From the NCBI GenBank assembly GCA_963765585.1, contig CAVXXB010000008.1, positions 861,832-925,831 of the forward strand: DNA of 64,000 nt. The letters are read 5' to 3'. Source of the stretch: CAVXXB01 sp963765585 (GTDB taxonomy: Bacteria > Calditrichota > Calditrichia > JAJRVZ01). Position numbers and translations under genes: made by a program. Shown here piece after piece: positions 54,933-63,746 of this stretch. Position 1 is the stretch's first letter. Each line of letters opens with the position of its first letter. The notes under the pieces are model-generated. The model did not search any database and was not told the DNA's origin. It worked only from the letters and a program-made list of their open reading frames with translations.

Positions 54933-55754
54933 TCACAAGCAGTGATCACCATATGACCGGATTATCATTTGCAGGAATTTGTCCTGATCTATTTGCCAAT
55001 ATTTGTTTGAGAATATTTCTACCTCGTGGGTTCCGGTAAAACCTGCCTCTTCCACCCGGTTCTTAATTTTACGAATTGGAATACAGCCGTCGCCCATCAA
55101 TCCACGGTCATTCAGCAAGTCCACAGTTGGTGTTATCCAGTCACTGATATGAAATGCGAAAATCTTATCCAACTTACCACATCTGTCAATTTCTTCGGGA
55201 AGTTGTGGATCCCACCAAAGATGATAAACATCGATAACTACACCAAGATAATTAGATGTGATCTCCTGACAAATATCATTAGCCTGTTTGATTGTATTAA
55301 TTGCCGACCTTGAGTCAGCATACATGGGGTGTAGCGGTTCAATACCGAGGCGAACATTCAAACGCTCGGCCAACGGCAGTATGCGTTCGATACCCTCCAC
55401 AATTTGCTGTCTTGATTCATCGAGCGCTTGATCAGGATGTGAACCACAAACCAATACTATCATGGGGGCGTTTAACGCATTCGCCTGGTGAATGGCATTC
55501 TCATTTTCTGCAATCGCTTCTTCCCGCTTGCTTAGTTGTGGGTGAGGAAAAAATCCACCCCGGCACAAAGAAATGATATTCATACCCTTGTCTTTGATCA
55601 TTCTACCTACAAGATCTATGTCTCTGCCCTCAAGATACTGGCGCCATATGGTAATATTTTTGATTCCCTGTTCGCTATATTTTTTTACCGCAGTCTCAAT
55701 ATCCCAGGGTTTAGTCGTGATGGTGTGAATTGCTAGTTTAGATAGATTTTTCAT
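54933..55754 (-). CDS. Sugar phosphate isomerase/epimerase (xylose isomerase-like TIM barrel)
   Basis: About 273 residues, AP-endonuclease-2/xylose-isomerase fold. Signature pieces: LSKLAIHTITTKPWDIETAV, the metal ligand Glu in VRLGIEPLHPMYADSRSAIN, the metal ligand Asp and His in YLGVVIDVYHLWWDPQLP, KIFAFHISDWITP, and the last Glu in EAGFTGTHEVEIFSN. It isomerises or epimerises a sugar or keto-sugar, a common partner of Gfo/Idh oxidoreductases. Start at the ATG (MKNLSKLA) rather than an in-frame TTG 12 bases farther up. Confidence 0.9.
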   Translation of the reverse strand: MKNLSKLAIHTITTKPWDIETAVKKYSEQGIKNITIWRQYLEGRDIDLVGRMIKDKGMNIISLCRGGFFPHPQLSKREEAIAENENAIHQANALNAPMIVLVCGSHPDQALDESRQQIVEGIERILPLAERLNVRLGIEPLHPMYADSRSAINTIKQANDICQEITSNYLGVVIDVYHLWWDPQLPEEIDRCGKLDKIFAFHISDWITPTVDLLNDRGLMGDGCIPIRKIKNRVEEAGFTGTHEVEIFSNKYWQIDQDKFLQMIIRSYGDHCL

Positions 55755-55853
55755 AATTTGCTTCAAATCTGTCTTTCTCCGGAAAAGATATCCGGAGAAT
55801 TATTTTAGGGTTTTTAAGTAGGTTCCCGATACTAACCCGGGAACAGTATTCCA

Positions 55854-57251
55854 TTATTTGAGACAGCTGAAAAATTGTAAATACGGCTGATTTTCTGCCA
55901 ATCGCTTTATATACACAGCCAGTTCCCTGGCATGGTAATCACCCCACATGGTTGCCTCTCCGCAGGGGATTTTTCTCCCCGTTGGAATATAGTCCCAATT
56001 ATTCGGTCTGTGATATACGGAATGTAGAATCAGACCCTGATGATCTTTATCCGTGGATAAATAATCTTCAGAAAACAGACGTTTGGCGATCGCCAGACCA
56101 GCCTGGGTATATAGAGTTCCATCGTGCTTCAGATCTATGTTGTTTAAATATCTGCCAAGACGAAGAATTCCCTGGGCCGCAATTGCAGCGGATGAACTAT
56201 CTACAGGTTCGTACTCATTATTTGGATCTGCTATTTTTTCCCGATAATTTCCCATATTCGCCAGACCAGGTGCACCAAAATCCCAATAAGGAATCCCATC
56301 GAGGGGTGTATTTTTGATATAAAAGTCTGAGGTAATACGGGCAATATTTAGAAAACGATCCAGGACAACATCTTTAGACGGAAAATACGGGAGATTTAAG
56401 TTTCTGATCTCATCATCATCTATATTCGCAATGAATTCGAGTTGTTCGGCATAGCCCAGGATAATCCACGCCAACCCTCGGCTCCATGTAGTAAATGGTG
56501 AATATCCCTGCTGTGTACTGGGATTCCGGTAGCTGCCATTTTTCTGATTGAAAACTGACTCATGAACCACCCTGCCCGGCATATCGAGATAGTCCCGACC
56601 CTCATCAAAGTAAACATTGAACTGTGCAGTCGTTTGCGCATGAATTAGAGATCGCCGCAGTAGATTGATTGATTCATCAGATTCGGCTTTTAAATGGTGA
56701 CCCAGATGGTGACTTAGCGATAATACTCTCAATGAGCGTATTGTATCAGCGAATAAAGAATGAGGGCCATTAAATGAATAAATATAGCCCAAATCTTCGG
56801 GTAGTTGTGTCCAACGGGCTGCCTGGATTGCACCGGATATTTTAATTGCTAATGTGTAAAAATGCTTTTCCCACTCATTTTCCGAAAATTTATTTTCTTT
56901 CATTAGTCGCAGTAAATTGCCATAAGTACTATAATTATTGAACCCATGATCATGAACCCCTATATGGCTAACATGTGTAGCCATATGCTTAAGTGTACCT
57001 TCGCGCCCAATATTCAGGAAGGTTTCATCTCCGGTTGCATCAAACTGCAAGATAGCAGATCCATATAAAAATCCCTGCGTCCATTCCGTCCAGCCCCTGG
57101 AAGTATACTTCCCTTTTACTGTAAAAACAGGCGTTCCATTATCCGGATTCCAGGTGTTTTGTATATTAATAATCTTCGCTGCCGAGAGATCAAATAAAAG
57201 GTCGATATCTGTCAACAAATCTTTCGGATTTTGGTCACGCTCGATTTTCAT
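55854..57251 (-). CDS. GH88-like unsaturated glucuronyl hydrolase
   Basis: 465 residues, (alpha/alpha)6 barrel, no signal peptide, so cytoplasmic. It removes the 4,5-unsaturated uronic acid left by polysaccharide lyases. The first catalytic Asp is in GVHDHGFNNYSTYGN and the second probably in SLFADTIRSLRVLSL. STQQGYSPFTTWSRGLAWII and PVDSSSAAIAAQGILRLG are standard GH88 blocks. The family more often has HDLGF; HDHGF is a variation. No lyase is in the window, so the unsaturated oligomers must be made by genes elsewhere. Start has GGAG six bases upstream; the SDR gene is 14 bases upstream on the same strand. Confidence 0.87.
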   Translation of the reverse strand: MKIERDQNPKDLLTDIDLLFDLSAAKIINIQNTWNPDNGTPVFTVKGKYTSRGWTEWTQGFLYGSAILQFDATGDETFLNIGREGTLKHMATHVSHIGVHDHGFNNYSTYGNLLRLMKENKFSENEWEKHFYTLAIKISGAIQAARWTQLPEDLGYIYSFNGPHSLFADTIRSLRVLSLSHHLGHHLKAESDESINLLRRSLIHAQTTAQFNVYFDEGRDYLDMPGRVVHESVFNQKNGSYRNPSTQQGYSPFTTWSRGLAWIILGYAEQLEFIANIDDDEIRNLNLPYFPSKDVVLDRFLNIARITSDFYIKNTPLDGIPYWDFGAPGLANMGNYREKIADPNNEYEPVDSSSAAIAAQGILRLGRYLNNIDLKHDGTLYTQAGLAIAKRLFSEDYLSTDKDHQGLILHSVYHRPNNWDYIPTGRKIPCGEATMWGDYHARELAVYIKRLAENQPYLQFFSCLK

Positions 57252-57265
57252 GAGTTACTCCACAT

Positions 57266-57862
57266 TTATAATCTGTTAATATTCATTCCGCCACTGATTT
57301 CCAGAACCATGCCGGTTGAATAAGAAAATGTGCCGTTGGCGAGTGCAACCACCGCCTTTCCAATATCTTCAGGATATCCCCACCTCCTCTGGGGAATCAA
57401 TCCAGCGGCAATGAGTTTATCATATTTTTCCGTCACCGGTTCGGTCATATCTGTTTTGATAATTCCGGGTTGAATTTCATAGACATTAATTCCATACTCT
57501 GACAGACGATCAGCATACAAGCGTGCAGTTTGGCTTAATGCCGCCTTGGAAATGCAATACTCTGCTCTTGATGGCGATGAAACATATGCAGAGATAGAGG
57601 AAATAAAAATAATCGATGGCCTTATTTTATATTCCTCTAGCTGCTCAATCATCTTATTAGCTGCCAATTGTGTTATAAAAAAGGGACCGCGTGCGTTAAT
57701 CGAATGGACCCGGTCATAGCTTTCACCGGTCGTTTGTAAAATATCCAGTCTCTCCAGGGGTGCCACACCGGCATTATTCACAAGCACATCAATCTTGCCA
57801 AATTTTCCAATTGTCTGCAGTAATAATGTTTTTTCTATCCATATCATTGGATATGTCACCAA
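57266..57862 (-). CDS. SDR oxidoreductase (FabG-like), C-terminal part
   Basis: Family sequence in this frame starts at about TLLLQTIGKFGKIDVLVNNAG. Catalytic Ser in IIFISSISAYVSS, Tyr-x-x-x-Lys in RAEYCISKAALSQTARL, NVYEIQPGIIKTDMTEP and the closing YSTGMVLEISGGMNI. It joins the N-terminal fragment through a T6 run at 57829-57834: with five T the protein reads DMDRKTLLLQT. Confidence 0.88.
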   Translation of the reverse strand: MVTYPMIWIEKTLLLQTIGKFGKIDVLVNNAGVAPLERLDILQTTGESYDRVHSINARGPFFITQLAANKMIEQLEEYKIRPSIIFISSISAYVSSPSRAEYCISKAALSQTARLYADRLSEYGINVYEIQPGIIKTDMTEPVTEKYDKLIAAGLIPQRRWGYPEDIGKAVVALANGTFSYSTGMVLEISGGMNINRL

Positions 57863-58055
57863 TTAAGGGAGCAAAGTTTACTCCTTCCGCCTCAACCAGT
57901 TCTTTAACCCCGGAAAGCCCCTCACTTTTTTTCTCAGGATCGTAGTTGCGTGCATTTCCCGCAATATCGAAACCTGCTTTGGCCAGTTCAATTGCGATCC
58001 CTCTACCTATTCCCCGGCTGGCACCGGTAACGAGAGCGACTCGGTTATTTGGCAT
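57789..58055 (-). CDS. SDR oxidoreductase (FabG-like), N-terminal part (frameshifted)
   Basis: NRVALVTGASRGIGRGIAIE is a classic SDR coenzyme loop (TGxxxGIG), followed by FDIAGNARNYDPEKK and GVNFAPLIGDISND, where an Asp contacts the adenine. The frame stops after a homopolymer shift; the joined protein is about 263 residues. AGAGG lies before the ATG. It is first in the minus-strand run that includes GH88, the sugar isomerase and the Gfo/Idh gene. Confidence 0.88.
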   Translation of the reverse strand: MPNNRVALVTGASRGIGRGIAIELAKAGFDIAGNARNYDPEKKSEGLSGVKELVEAEGVNFAPLIGDISNDMDRKNIITADNWKIWQD

Positions 58056-58444
58056 ATCTTTACCTCTTTATTCTTATGCAGGAAAATACATAAAAAAAAT
58101 AATATCAGCAAAAGACCTGCGAACTAACTGAATTTTTAGTTTTATATTATTTCTCAGGAATAATAGTTCTATGAAAGGCCTGTTTTTTATTGACATCCGT
58201 TAAAAAGTCCATTACATTTCAAAAAAAACTGGTGAAATTATCGATGTTTCATCCCATTTTAAAAAACACCCTCACAAAAGGCTATAAGCATCTTTTTGAA
58301 TGCTGGATCTATTGAGCCTCCCTTCCCTCCCTTTTTCATTTTCCAATTGGAATACAATATCACTTAGAACATTGAGTAAATCTCTGTGATATTTAATTTC
58401 TCTGTGGTCTCTTTTTTATACATTAAAATATATGGGATATAATC
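58056..58444. other. Divergent promoter region between the SDR/GH88 series and the glycyl radical enzyme
   Basis: 389 AT-rich bases. It must hold both promoters of two divergent operons, but no operator or convincing promoter pair was seen. Near its end are ATCTCTGTGATATTTAATTT and CTCTGTGGTCTC (58380-58410), a degenerate relative of the CTCTGTGG repeat family. Confidence 0.5.
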
Positions 58445-60919
58445 ATGACGATGGAACTCATAACAAAAGAAAAAATCGCCGACACCAGTCCGGAAAGACC
58501 TGCCCGGGCGGAAGGCAATTTTTATCAACCATTAGAAAGCAAAATTGGCCCGGGAATGAATCAAAGGATTCAGCGGCTTCGAAAACTAAGTTTTGAAACC
58601 GAACCTTCCCTTTCCATAGAACGGGCACTTATCGAAACCAATTTCTATAAAGAAAACTATGGCAAGTATTCTATACCAGTATTAAGAGCCTTAAATTTTC
58701 TGGAAATCTGTAAACAAAAAACCATATACATGGGCGATGATGAATTGATTGTCGGTGAACGCGGTCCGGAACCAAAATCGGTCCCCACCTTCCCGGAACT
58801 GACCTGTCATAGTGTCGAAGATTTTCGTGTTCTGAATTCAAGAGATCAGCAACGATACACGATCAGTGAGGAAGATATTGCCACCTACGAAAAAGAAGTT
58901 ATTCCCTATTGGCAAGGCCGAACTCAGAGAGAACGGATATTTAGTCATGTGCCGGAAGAGTGGAAAGCGGCTTACCAGGCGGGATTGTTTACAGAATTTA
59001 TGGAACAGCGTGCACCCGGACACACCGCTTTGGACGGAAAAATATATCAAAAAGGAATGCTCGATTTTAAAAAGGAGATCGCGGATCACTTAGCGAGTTT
59101 GGACTATTTAAATGATCCTGATGCAACGGATAAAGCGGAACAACTCAAAGCGATGGATATTTCCTGCGATGCAGTGATCGTTTTTGCCGAACGACATGCT
59201 GATCTGGCTCAAGATCTGGCGAAAAAAGAAAAAAATCCCCAACGAAAGGCAGAATTAGAGAAAATCGCCGAAGTGTGTCGCTGGGTACCCGCCAATGCGC
59301 CACGGACCTTTTGGGAAGCAATACAGATGTACTGGTTTGTTCATCTGGGTACGATTACCGAACTGAATGGTTGGGATGCAATGAATCCGGGACATTTTGA
59401 TCAACATCTTACTCCATTTTATGCAAAAGAGATCGCCAGCGGTTCCCTTACCCGGGATGAAGCCAAGGAATTAATTTGCTGTTTCTGGATAAAAGTAAAT
59501 AACCATCCGGCCCCGCCAAAAGTCGGCATAACCGCAAGGGAAAGTGGTACCTACAATGATTTCACAAATATCAATATTGGTGGAGTTAAGCGTAACGGAA
59601 GCGACGGAGTGAGTGATGTATCCTATATCATGTTGGAAGTGATTGAAGAACTTCACATTTTACAACCGGGAAACTCAGTTCATATTAGTTCGATTACTCC
59701 GGATAAATTTCTTAACGCCGCCTGCAAGGTCATCAGACAGGGCCATGGGTATCCTTCCGTTTTTAATCCTGACATCTATATCATGGAAATGCTTCGTCAG
59801 GGTAAAACTTTAGAGGATGCCCGTGAAGGTGGTTGCAGCGGCTGTATCGAAGTGGGCGCGTTTGGCAAAGAAGCCTATCTTCTGACCGGCTATTTAAATG
59901 TTCCTAAAATATTTGAAGTAACTCTAAATAATGGCATTGATCCGGTTACCGGTAAAGTGGCCGGGATTAAAACCGGAGATCCACGTACCTTCAAAAGCTT
60001 TGAAGAATTGTATGCCGCTTTCCACAAACAACTCAATTTTATCATCGATCAAAAGATCAGAGTCAGCAACTACATTGATAAAATGTTTGCCAAATATGCC
60101 CCGGCGCCATTCCTCTCTGTAGTAATTGAAGACTGCATAAAGAAAGGCCGCGATTATTATGATGAGGGCCCCCGATACAATACCAACTATATTCAGTGCA
60201 CCGGATTAGGCACCGTCACCGATAGCCTGGCTACACTTAAAAAACACGTCTTTGAAGATAAAACATTTAGTATGGATACCATTCTGGACGCGGTTGCAAA
60301 AAACTTTTCCGGTGAAGAAAAATTGCGTCAACGGATCCTCAACTACACCCCCTTCTTTGGTAATGATGATGATTATGCCGACTCCATTGCTCTTCGTGTA
60401 TATAATGATTTGCTGGATGCGATCGATGGTAAGCCAAATATCAAAACCGGTGGAAAATACCATCTGAACATGTTATCGACTACCTGTCATGTCTATTTTG
60501 GTAAAGTGATGGGTGCGACACCAAACGGACGCTTGGCCGGTAAATCAATCTCAGACGGCACCTCACCCTCGCACGGCTGCGATACTCATGGCCCGACAGC
60601 GGTAATAAGATCACTCACAAAACTGGATCATGTAAAATCTGGCGGAACCTTGCTAAACCAACGCTTTTTACCCAGCCTGGTTAAGCGTGATTCTGATATT
60701 GCCAAACTGGGAAATCTGATTCGCTCCTATTTTTCACTGGGCGGGCATCATATCCAGTTTAACATCGTTGATACGGCAACATTGAGGGCTGCTCAGGAGT
60801 GCCCGGAGGATTATAAGGATTTGTTAGTCCGTATGGCCGGCTATAGCGATTATTTTAATGATATGAATGAGGATCTTCAACAGGAAGTCATTGACCGTAC
60901 CGAGAACGAGTCATTTTAA
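58445..60919 (+). CDS. Glycyl radical enzyme of the PFL2/dehydratase-lyase group
   Basis: 824 residues, oxygen-sensitive radical enzyme. The radical glycine is Gly799 in RMAGYSDYF, the thiyl cysteine Cys467 in GGCSGCIEVGAFGKEAY with the acid/base Glu469 (C-x-E). That pair is shared by glycerol and propanediol dehydratases, choline lyase, hydroxyproline dehydratase and sulfonate lyases and excludes pyruvate formate-lyase (CC pair). SGC-IE-GAFGKEAYLLTGYLN recalls hydroxyproline-dehydratase-like (PFL2-3) members, but no proC partner is present, so the substrate is open. Sugar-acid genes upstream and a sulfatase nearby leave other polyols or sulfonates possible. The activase follows 36 bases after the stop. 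Confidence 0.85.
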   Translation: MTMELITKEKIADTSPERPARAEGNFYQPLESKIGPGMNQRIQRLRKLSFETEPSLSIERALIETNFYKENYGKYSIPVLRALNFLEICKQKTIYMGDDELIVGERGPEPKSVPTFPELTCHSVEDFRVLNSRDQQRYTISEEDIATYEKEVIPYWQGRTQRERIFSHVPEEWKAAYQAGLFTEFMEQRAPGHTALDGKIYQKGMLDFKKEIADHLASLDYLNDPDATDKAEQLKAMDISCDAVIVFAERHADLAQDLAKKEKNPQRKAELEKIAEVCRWVPANAPRTFWEAIQMYWFVHLGTITELNGWDAMNPGHFDQHLTPFYAKEIASGSLTRDEAKELICCFWIKVNNHPAPPKVGITARESGTYNDFTNINIGGVKRNGSDGVSDVSYIMLEVIEELHILQPGNSVHISSITPDKFLNAACKVIRQGHGYPSVFNPDIYIMEMLRQGKTLEDAREGGCSGCIEVGAFGKEAYLLTGYLNVPKIFEVTLNNGIDPVTGKVAGIKTGDPRTFKSFEELYAAFHKQLNFIIDQKIRVSNYIDKMFAKYAPAPFLSVVIEDCIKKGRDYYDEGPRYNTNYIQCTGLGTVTDSLATLKKHVFEDKTFSMDTILDAVAKNFSGEEKLRQRILNYTPFFGNDDDYADSIALRVYNDLLDAIDGKPNIKTGGKYHLNMLSTTCHVYFGKVMGATPNGRLAGKSISDGTSPSHGCDTHGPTAVIRSLTKLDHVKSGGTLLNQRFLPSLVKRDSDIAKLGNLIRSYFSLGGHHIQFNIVDTATLRAAQECPEDYKDLLVRMAGYSDYFNDMNEDLQQEVIDRTENESF

Positions 60920-60955
60920 TTAAACTATGCTCAGTGGTTTCTATCAGGAAGATAA

Positions 60956-61864
60956 ATGAAGCAAGCGCTCATATTTGATGTAAAACGGTATGCAATTAAT
61001 GACGGACCGGGTATCCGGGTGACTATTTTTTTTAAAGGCTGCCCTTTATCATGCAGCTGGTGTCATAATCCGGAGAGTATTTCACCAAAAGTCCAAAAAT
61101 TATACTCCGCTTCAAAATGCATCGGTGCCACGGAATGCATCAAAGTGTGTGATCAAAATGCCCTTACCCTGACAAAAGAAGGTATTGTCACCGATCCGGA
61201 TCGCTGCAACCTGTGCGGCGCTTGTGCCGACGCCTGTCCGACAAAAGCCATTGAAATGAGTGGTACTGCTAAATCTATTGAAGATATTTTAAACATTATA
61301 ACAAAGGAACGGATTCATTTTGATAATTCCGGGGGCGGAGTCACTTTTTCCGGGGGTGAGCCTTTAATGCACCATAAATTTTTAATCGAACTTCTTGACG
61401 CTTGCGGAGAAGAGGGCATCCATAGAACAGTTGATACATCCGGATATGCCTCGGCTGAGATATTATTGGAAGTAGCCAAAAGAACCGATCATTTTTTATA
61501 TGATCTCAAACTGATGGATTCCGAGAAACACAAACAGTACACTGGTGTTTCGAACAAGCGGATTCTCTCAAATCTGGTTTTACTGGCCGAAACCGGGGCC
61601 AGTATCAATATCCGGATTCCTCTGATCAAAGGTGTCAATACGGATGATGAAAATATTGAAAGATCGGCAAAGTTTATCAGTGCTCTTCCTGGTGACAAGA
61701 AACCAATCAACCTGTTACCTTATCATGATATTGCCCGTAAGAAGTACGAAAAACTTGGTAAGGAGATGAACCTGCATGGCATGAGCGAACCTACAAATAT
61801 TGAGCAAGAGCACGTAATTTCAATATTTGATTCATATGGACTACCTGTAGTGATTGGTGGTTAG
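60956..61864 (+). CDS. Glycyl radical enzyme activase (radical SAM)
   Basis: 302 residues. The radical-SAM cluster motif is CPLSCSWC (CX3CX2C) in FFKGCPLSCSWCHNPE. An inserted ferredoxin region has a full second site, CNLCGACADACP, but the first, CIGATECIKVC, offers three cysteines where relatives have four (Ala replaces the second, and Asp follows where Pro is usual). GGGVTFSGGEPLMH, the Ser/Lys pair in YDLKLMDSEKHKQYTGV and INIRIPLIKGVN bind SAM. It abstracts H from Gly799 of the enzyme upstream. AGGAAG precedes the ATG; same operon. Confidence 0.92.
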   Translation: MKQALIFDVKRYAINDGPGIRVTIFFKGCPLSCSWCHNPESISPKVQKLYSASKCIGATECIKVCDQNALTLTKEGIVTDPDRCNLCGACADACPTKAIEMSGTAKSIEDILNIITKERIHFDNSGGGVTFSGGEPLMHHKFLIELLDACGEEGIHRTVDTSGYASAEILLEVAKRTDHFLYDLKLMDSEKHKQYTGVSNKRILSNLVLLAETGASINIRIPLIKGVNTDDENIERSAKFISALPGDKKPINLLPYHDIARKKYEKLGKEMNLHGMSEPTNIEQEHVISIFDSYGLPVVIGG

Positions 61865-61975
61865 AATAAAATATCCCTTCATTGATCCTGATATATTTAT
61901 TTTTAGATGCCTTTTCTGCAACTGCTTTGACTTCAGCATTTCTAATACCGTTTGCTCGATGGCATTCATCGCATA

Positions 61976-62214
61976 CATCCCAACTATTAAATTATTATTA
62001 TCCTTGGGAACTTGAAAAAAGATTAGAGGAGTTTGTTAATTATTATAATCATGAGAGATATCACGAATCCATAGATATTTAAACACCGGCAGATGCATAT
62101 GCTGATCGCAGGATAAAAATTCTAAATAAGAGGAATGAAATAAAACAAAAAACGCTGCAATTGAGACGCATGAAAAATTTATTTAACCAGGAAGTGGAGA
62201 TTTTTTGTAACTGA
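61976..62214 (+). pseudogene. Transposase remnant (IS3-type integrase C-terminal end)
   Basis: Frame 1 reads YYPWELEKRLEEFVNYYNHERYHESIDI, stop, TPADAYADRRIKILNKR, then KQKTLQLRRMKNLFNQEVEI. This is the C-terminal end of an rve-type integrase/transposase (YYNxxRYHES, then LTPADxY). It has no N-terminal domain or DDE core and one in-frame TAA where NL would be expected. A dead fragment between the glycyl radical operon and the convergent sulfatase gene; no inverted repeats of a full element were found. The upstream residues of the open frame (from 61882) show no transposase similarity. Confidence 0.8.
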
Positions 62215-62273
62215 CGAAAGTATCTCGTAAAAAAATCGAAATTTTAGTCCGAGAGTTTTTGAATATTTACAAT

Positions 62274-63746
62274 CTATTTTGTCTCACGAATTCTTTGTTC
62301 AGTAAAATATTTATTATAATTATATTTAGCAGTCGGAGCCCAGGGTTCATTCACCAGGGGTAGATGTTGTCTTAAGCGCATTTTTATAACGGAATAATCA
62401 CTCTTGTCCACAAGGTTATACCATTCATCGTAGTCATTACTATGGTCATACAATTCTTCTGATTCATCTTCATAGTGAATATATCGGAAATTTTCATCAC
62501 GTATTGCATGATTATTTCTTCCATAAGTAGTTATTGCAATATGGGGCCAGTTGGCTAGGGTATTGACTAACAATGGTTTCAAACTATGACCTTCATTTTG
62601 AGGATTTGGTGTTAATCCACACAGATCAAGCAATGTAGGATAAATATCAATCATACCTACTGGTTTTTTACAAACCTGTCCCTTATTAAAATCTGGAGCA
62701 GAAATTATAAGTGGTGCACGCGTAGCCTCTTCCCAGAGTGAGTGTTTTCCAAATCGATTTTTTTCACCAATATGATAACCGTGATCGGACCAAAGAATAA
62801 TGATGGTATTGTCGGAATATTTGCTCTCATCCAATGCACTCAGCACTTCACCGACATAATGGTCAACAAAAGAGATACATGCCAAATAAGCCTGGACAAT
62901 ATATTTCCATTCATCGGTTTTGATGGCCCATTCGGTTGTCGGCATCATGGGTAAATCAGCAATTTCCCTGCCTATTTGCGGTATATCGGCAAGATCGTTT
63001 GGTAAATAGGGCGGCATTTCAAGTTGCTCTACCGGATGCATATCGAACCATTTTTGCGGTACATGCCAAGGAACATGAGGACGCAGAAATCCAATTGCTA
63101 AAAAGAAAGGTTTTTCATGCTGCTCAGCAAGTCGGGCCTTGGCCCATTGCGCGGATTGATAGTCAGGCATTTCGTAATCATGTTCAGGGAACGCTCCCCA
63201 ATCTGTACTGGTACCGCCATAATCAGGGCCTTTTTTACCTTCCCATTTCATACGTTTTTTAGGTTTGGGGCCGAAGCCCGGCACTCGACCACCTGATATA
63301 TCAAATATCCCTTTGGGCGCATGCTTGTGAAACAATTTGCCGATACCCATTGTTTTATATCCGTTTTGTTTAAAATATTCCGGCAAATATATACAGGCCT
63401 GGGTCGCGGAATTGGACTCACGGATTTTCTCGTCATTAATCTGACCATAAATACCGGTTGTTGAAGGGAGTAATCCACTCATCAAACTTGCTCGGGATGG
63501 CCCGCAAAGCGGTGCCTGACAATGCGCATTTGTGAATAATATACCACGGGCAGCCAGCTTGTCAATATTTGGTGTTTTTGTATTAGGATGACCTCCCATG
63601 CAGCCAACCCAGTCATTTAAATCATCAACGGCAATGAATAGAACATTTGGCTGTTTCAAAGGTAGAGATTGTGTACAGGATGTTAAAAATATTATCCCCG
63701 CTATTCCTCTAATGGTCATATTTATAAATATTCTTCTATTCATCAT
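62274..63746 (-). CDS. Type I sulfatase (iduronate-2-sulfatase-like), lipoprotein
   Basis: 490 residues. Lipoprotein-like signal with LTSC24. Metal site NVLFIAVDDLNDW; formylglycine motif C81-G-P-S-R with ASLMSG. The wording of PNIDKLAARGILFTNAHCQ, GIGKLFHKHAPKGI, PFFLAIGFLRPHVPWHVP and IILWSDHGYHIGEKNRFGKHS is closest to iduronate-2-sulfatase and choline-sulfatase relatives (S1_7 type). It removes sulfate from uronate or related sugars outside the cytoplasm, consistent with the GH88-like enzyme downstream in the pathway. GGAG stands seven bases before the ATG. It has a different subtype from the sulfatase at 45897-47528. Confidence 0.92.
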   Translation of the reverse strand: MMNRRIFINMTIRGIAGIIFLTSCTQSLPLKQPNVLFIAVDDLNDWVGCMGGHPNTKTPNIDKLAARGILFTNAHCQAPLCGPSRASLMSGLLPSTTGIYGQINDEKIRESNSATQACIYLPEYFKQNGYKTMGIGKLFHKHAPKGIFDISGGRVPGFGPKPKKRMKWEGKKGPDYGGTSTDWGAFPEHDYEMPDYQSAQWAKARLAEQHEKPFFLAIGFLRPHVPWHVPQKWFDMHPVEQLEMPPYLPNDLADIPQIGREIADLPMMPTTEWAIKTDEWKYIVQAYLACISFVDHYVGEVLSALDESKYSDNTIIILWSDHGYHIGEKNRFGKHSLWEEATRAPLIISAPDFNKGQVCKKPVGMIDIYPTLLDLCGLTPNPQNEGHSLKPLLVNTLANWPHIAITTYGRNNHAIRDENFRYIHYEDESEELYDHSNDYDEWYNLVDKSDYSVIKMRLRQHLPLVNEPWAPTAKYNYNKYFTEQRIRETK

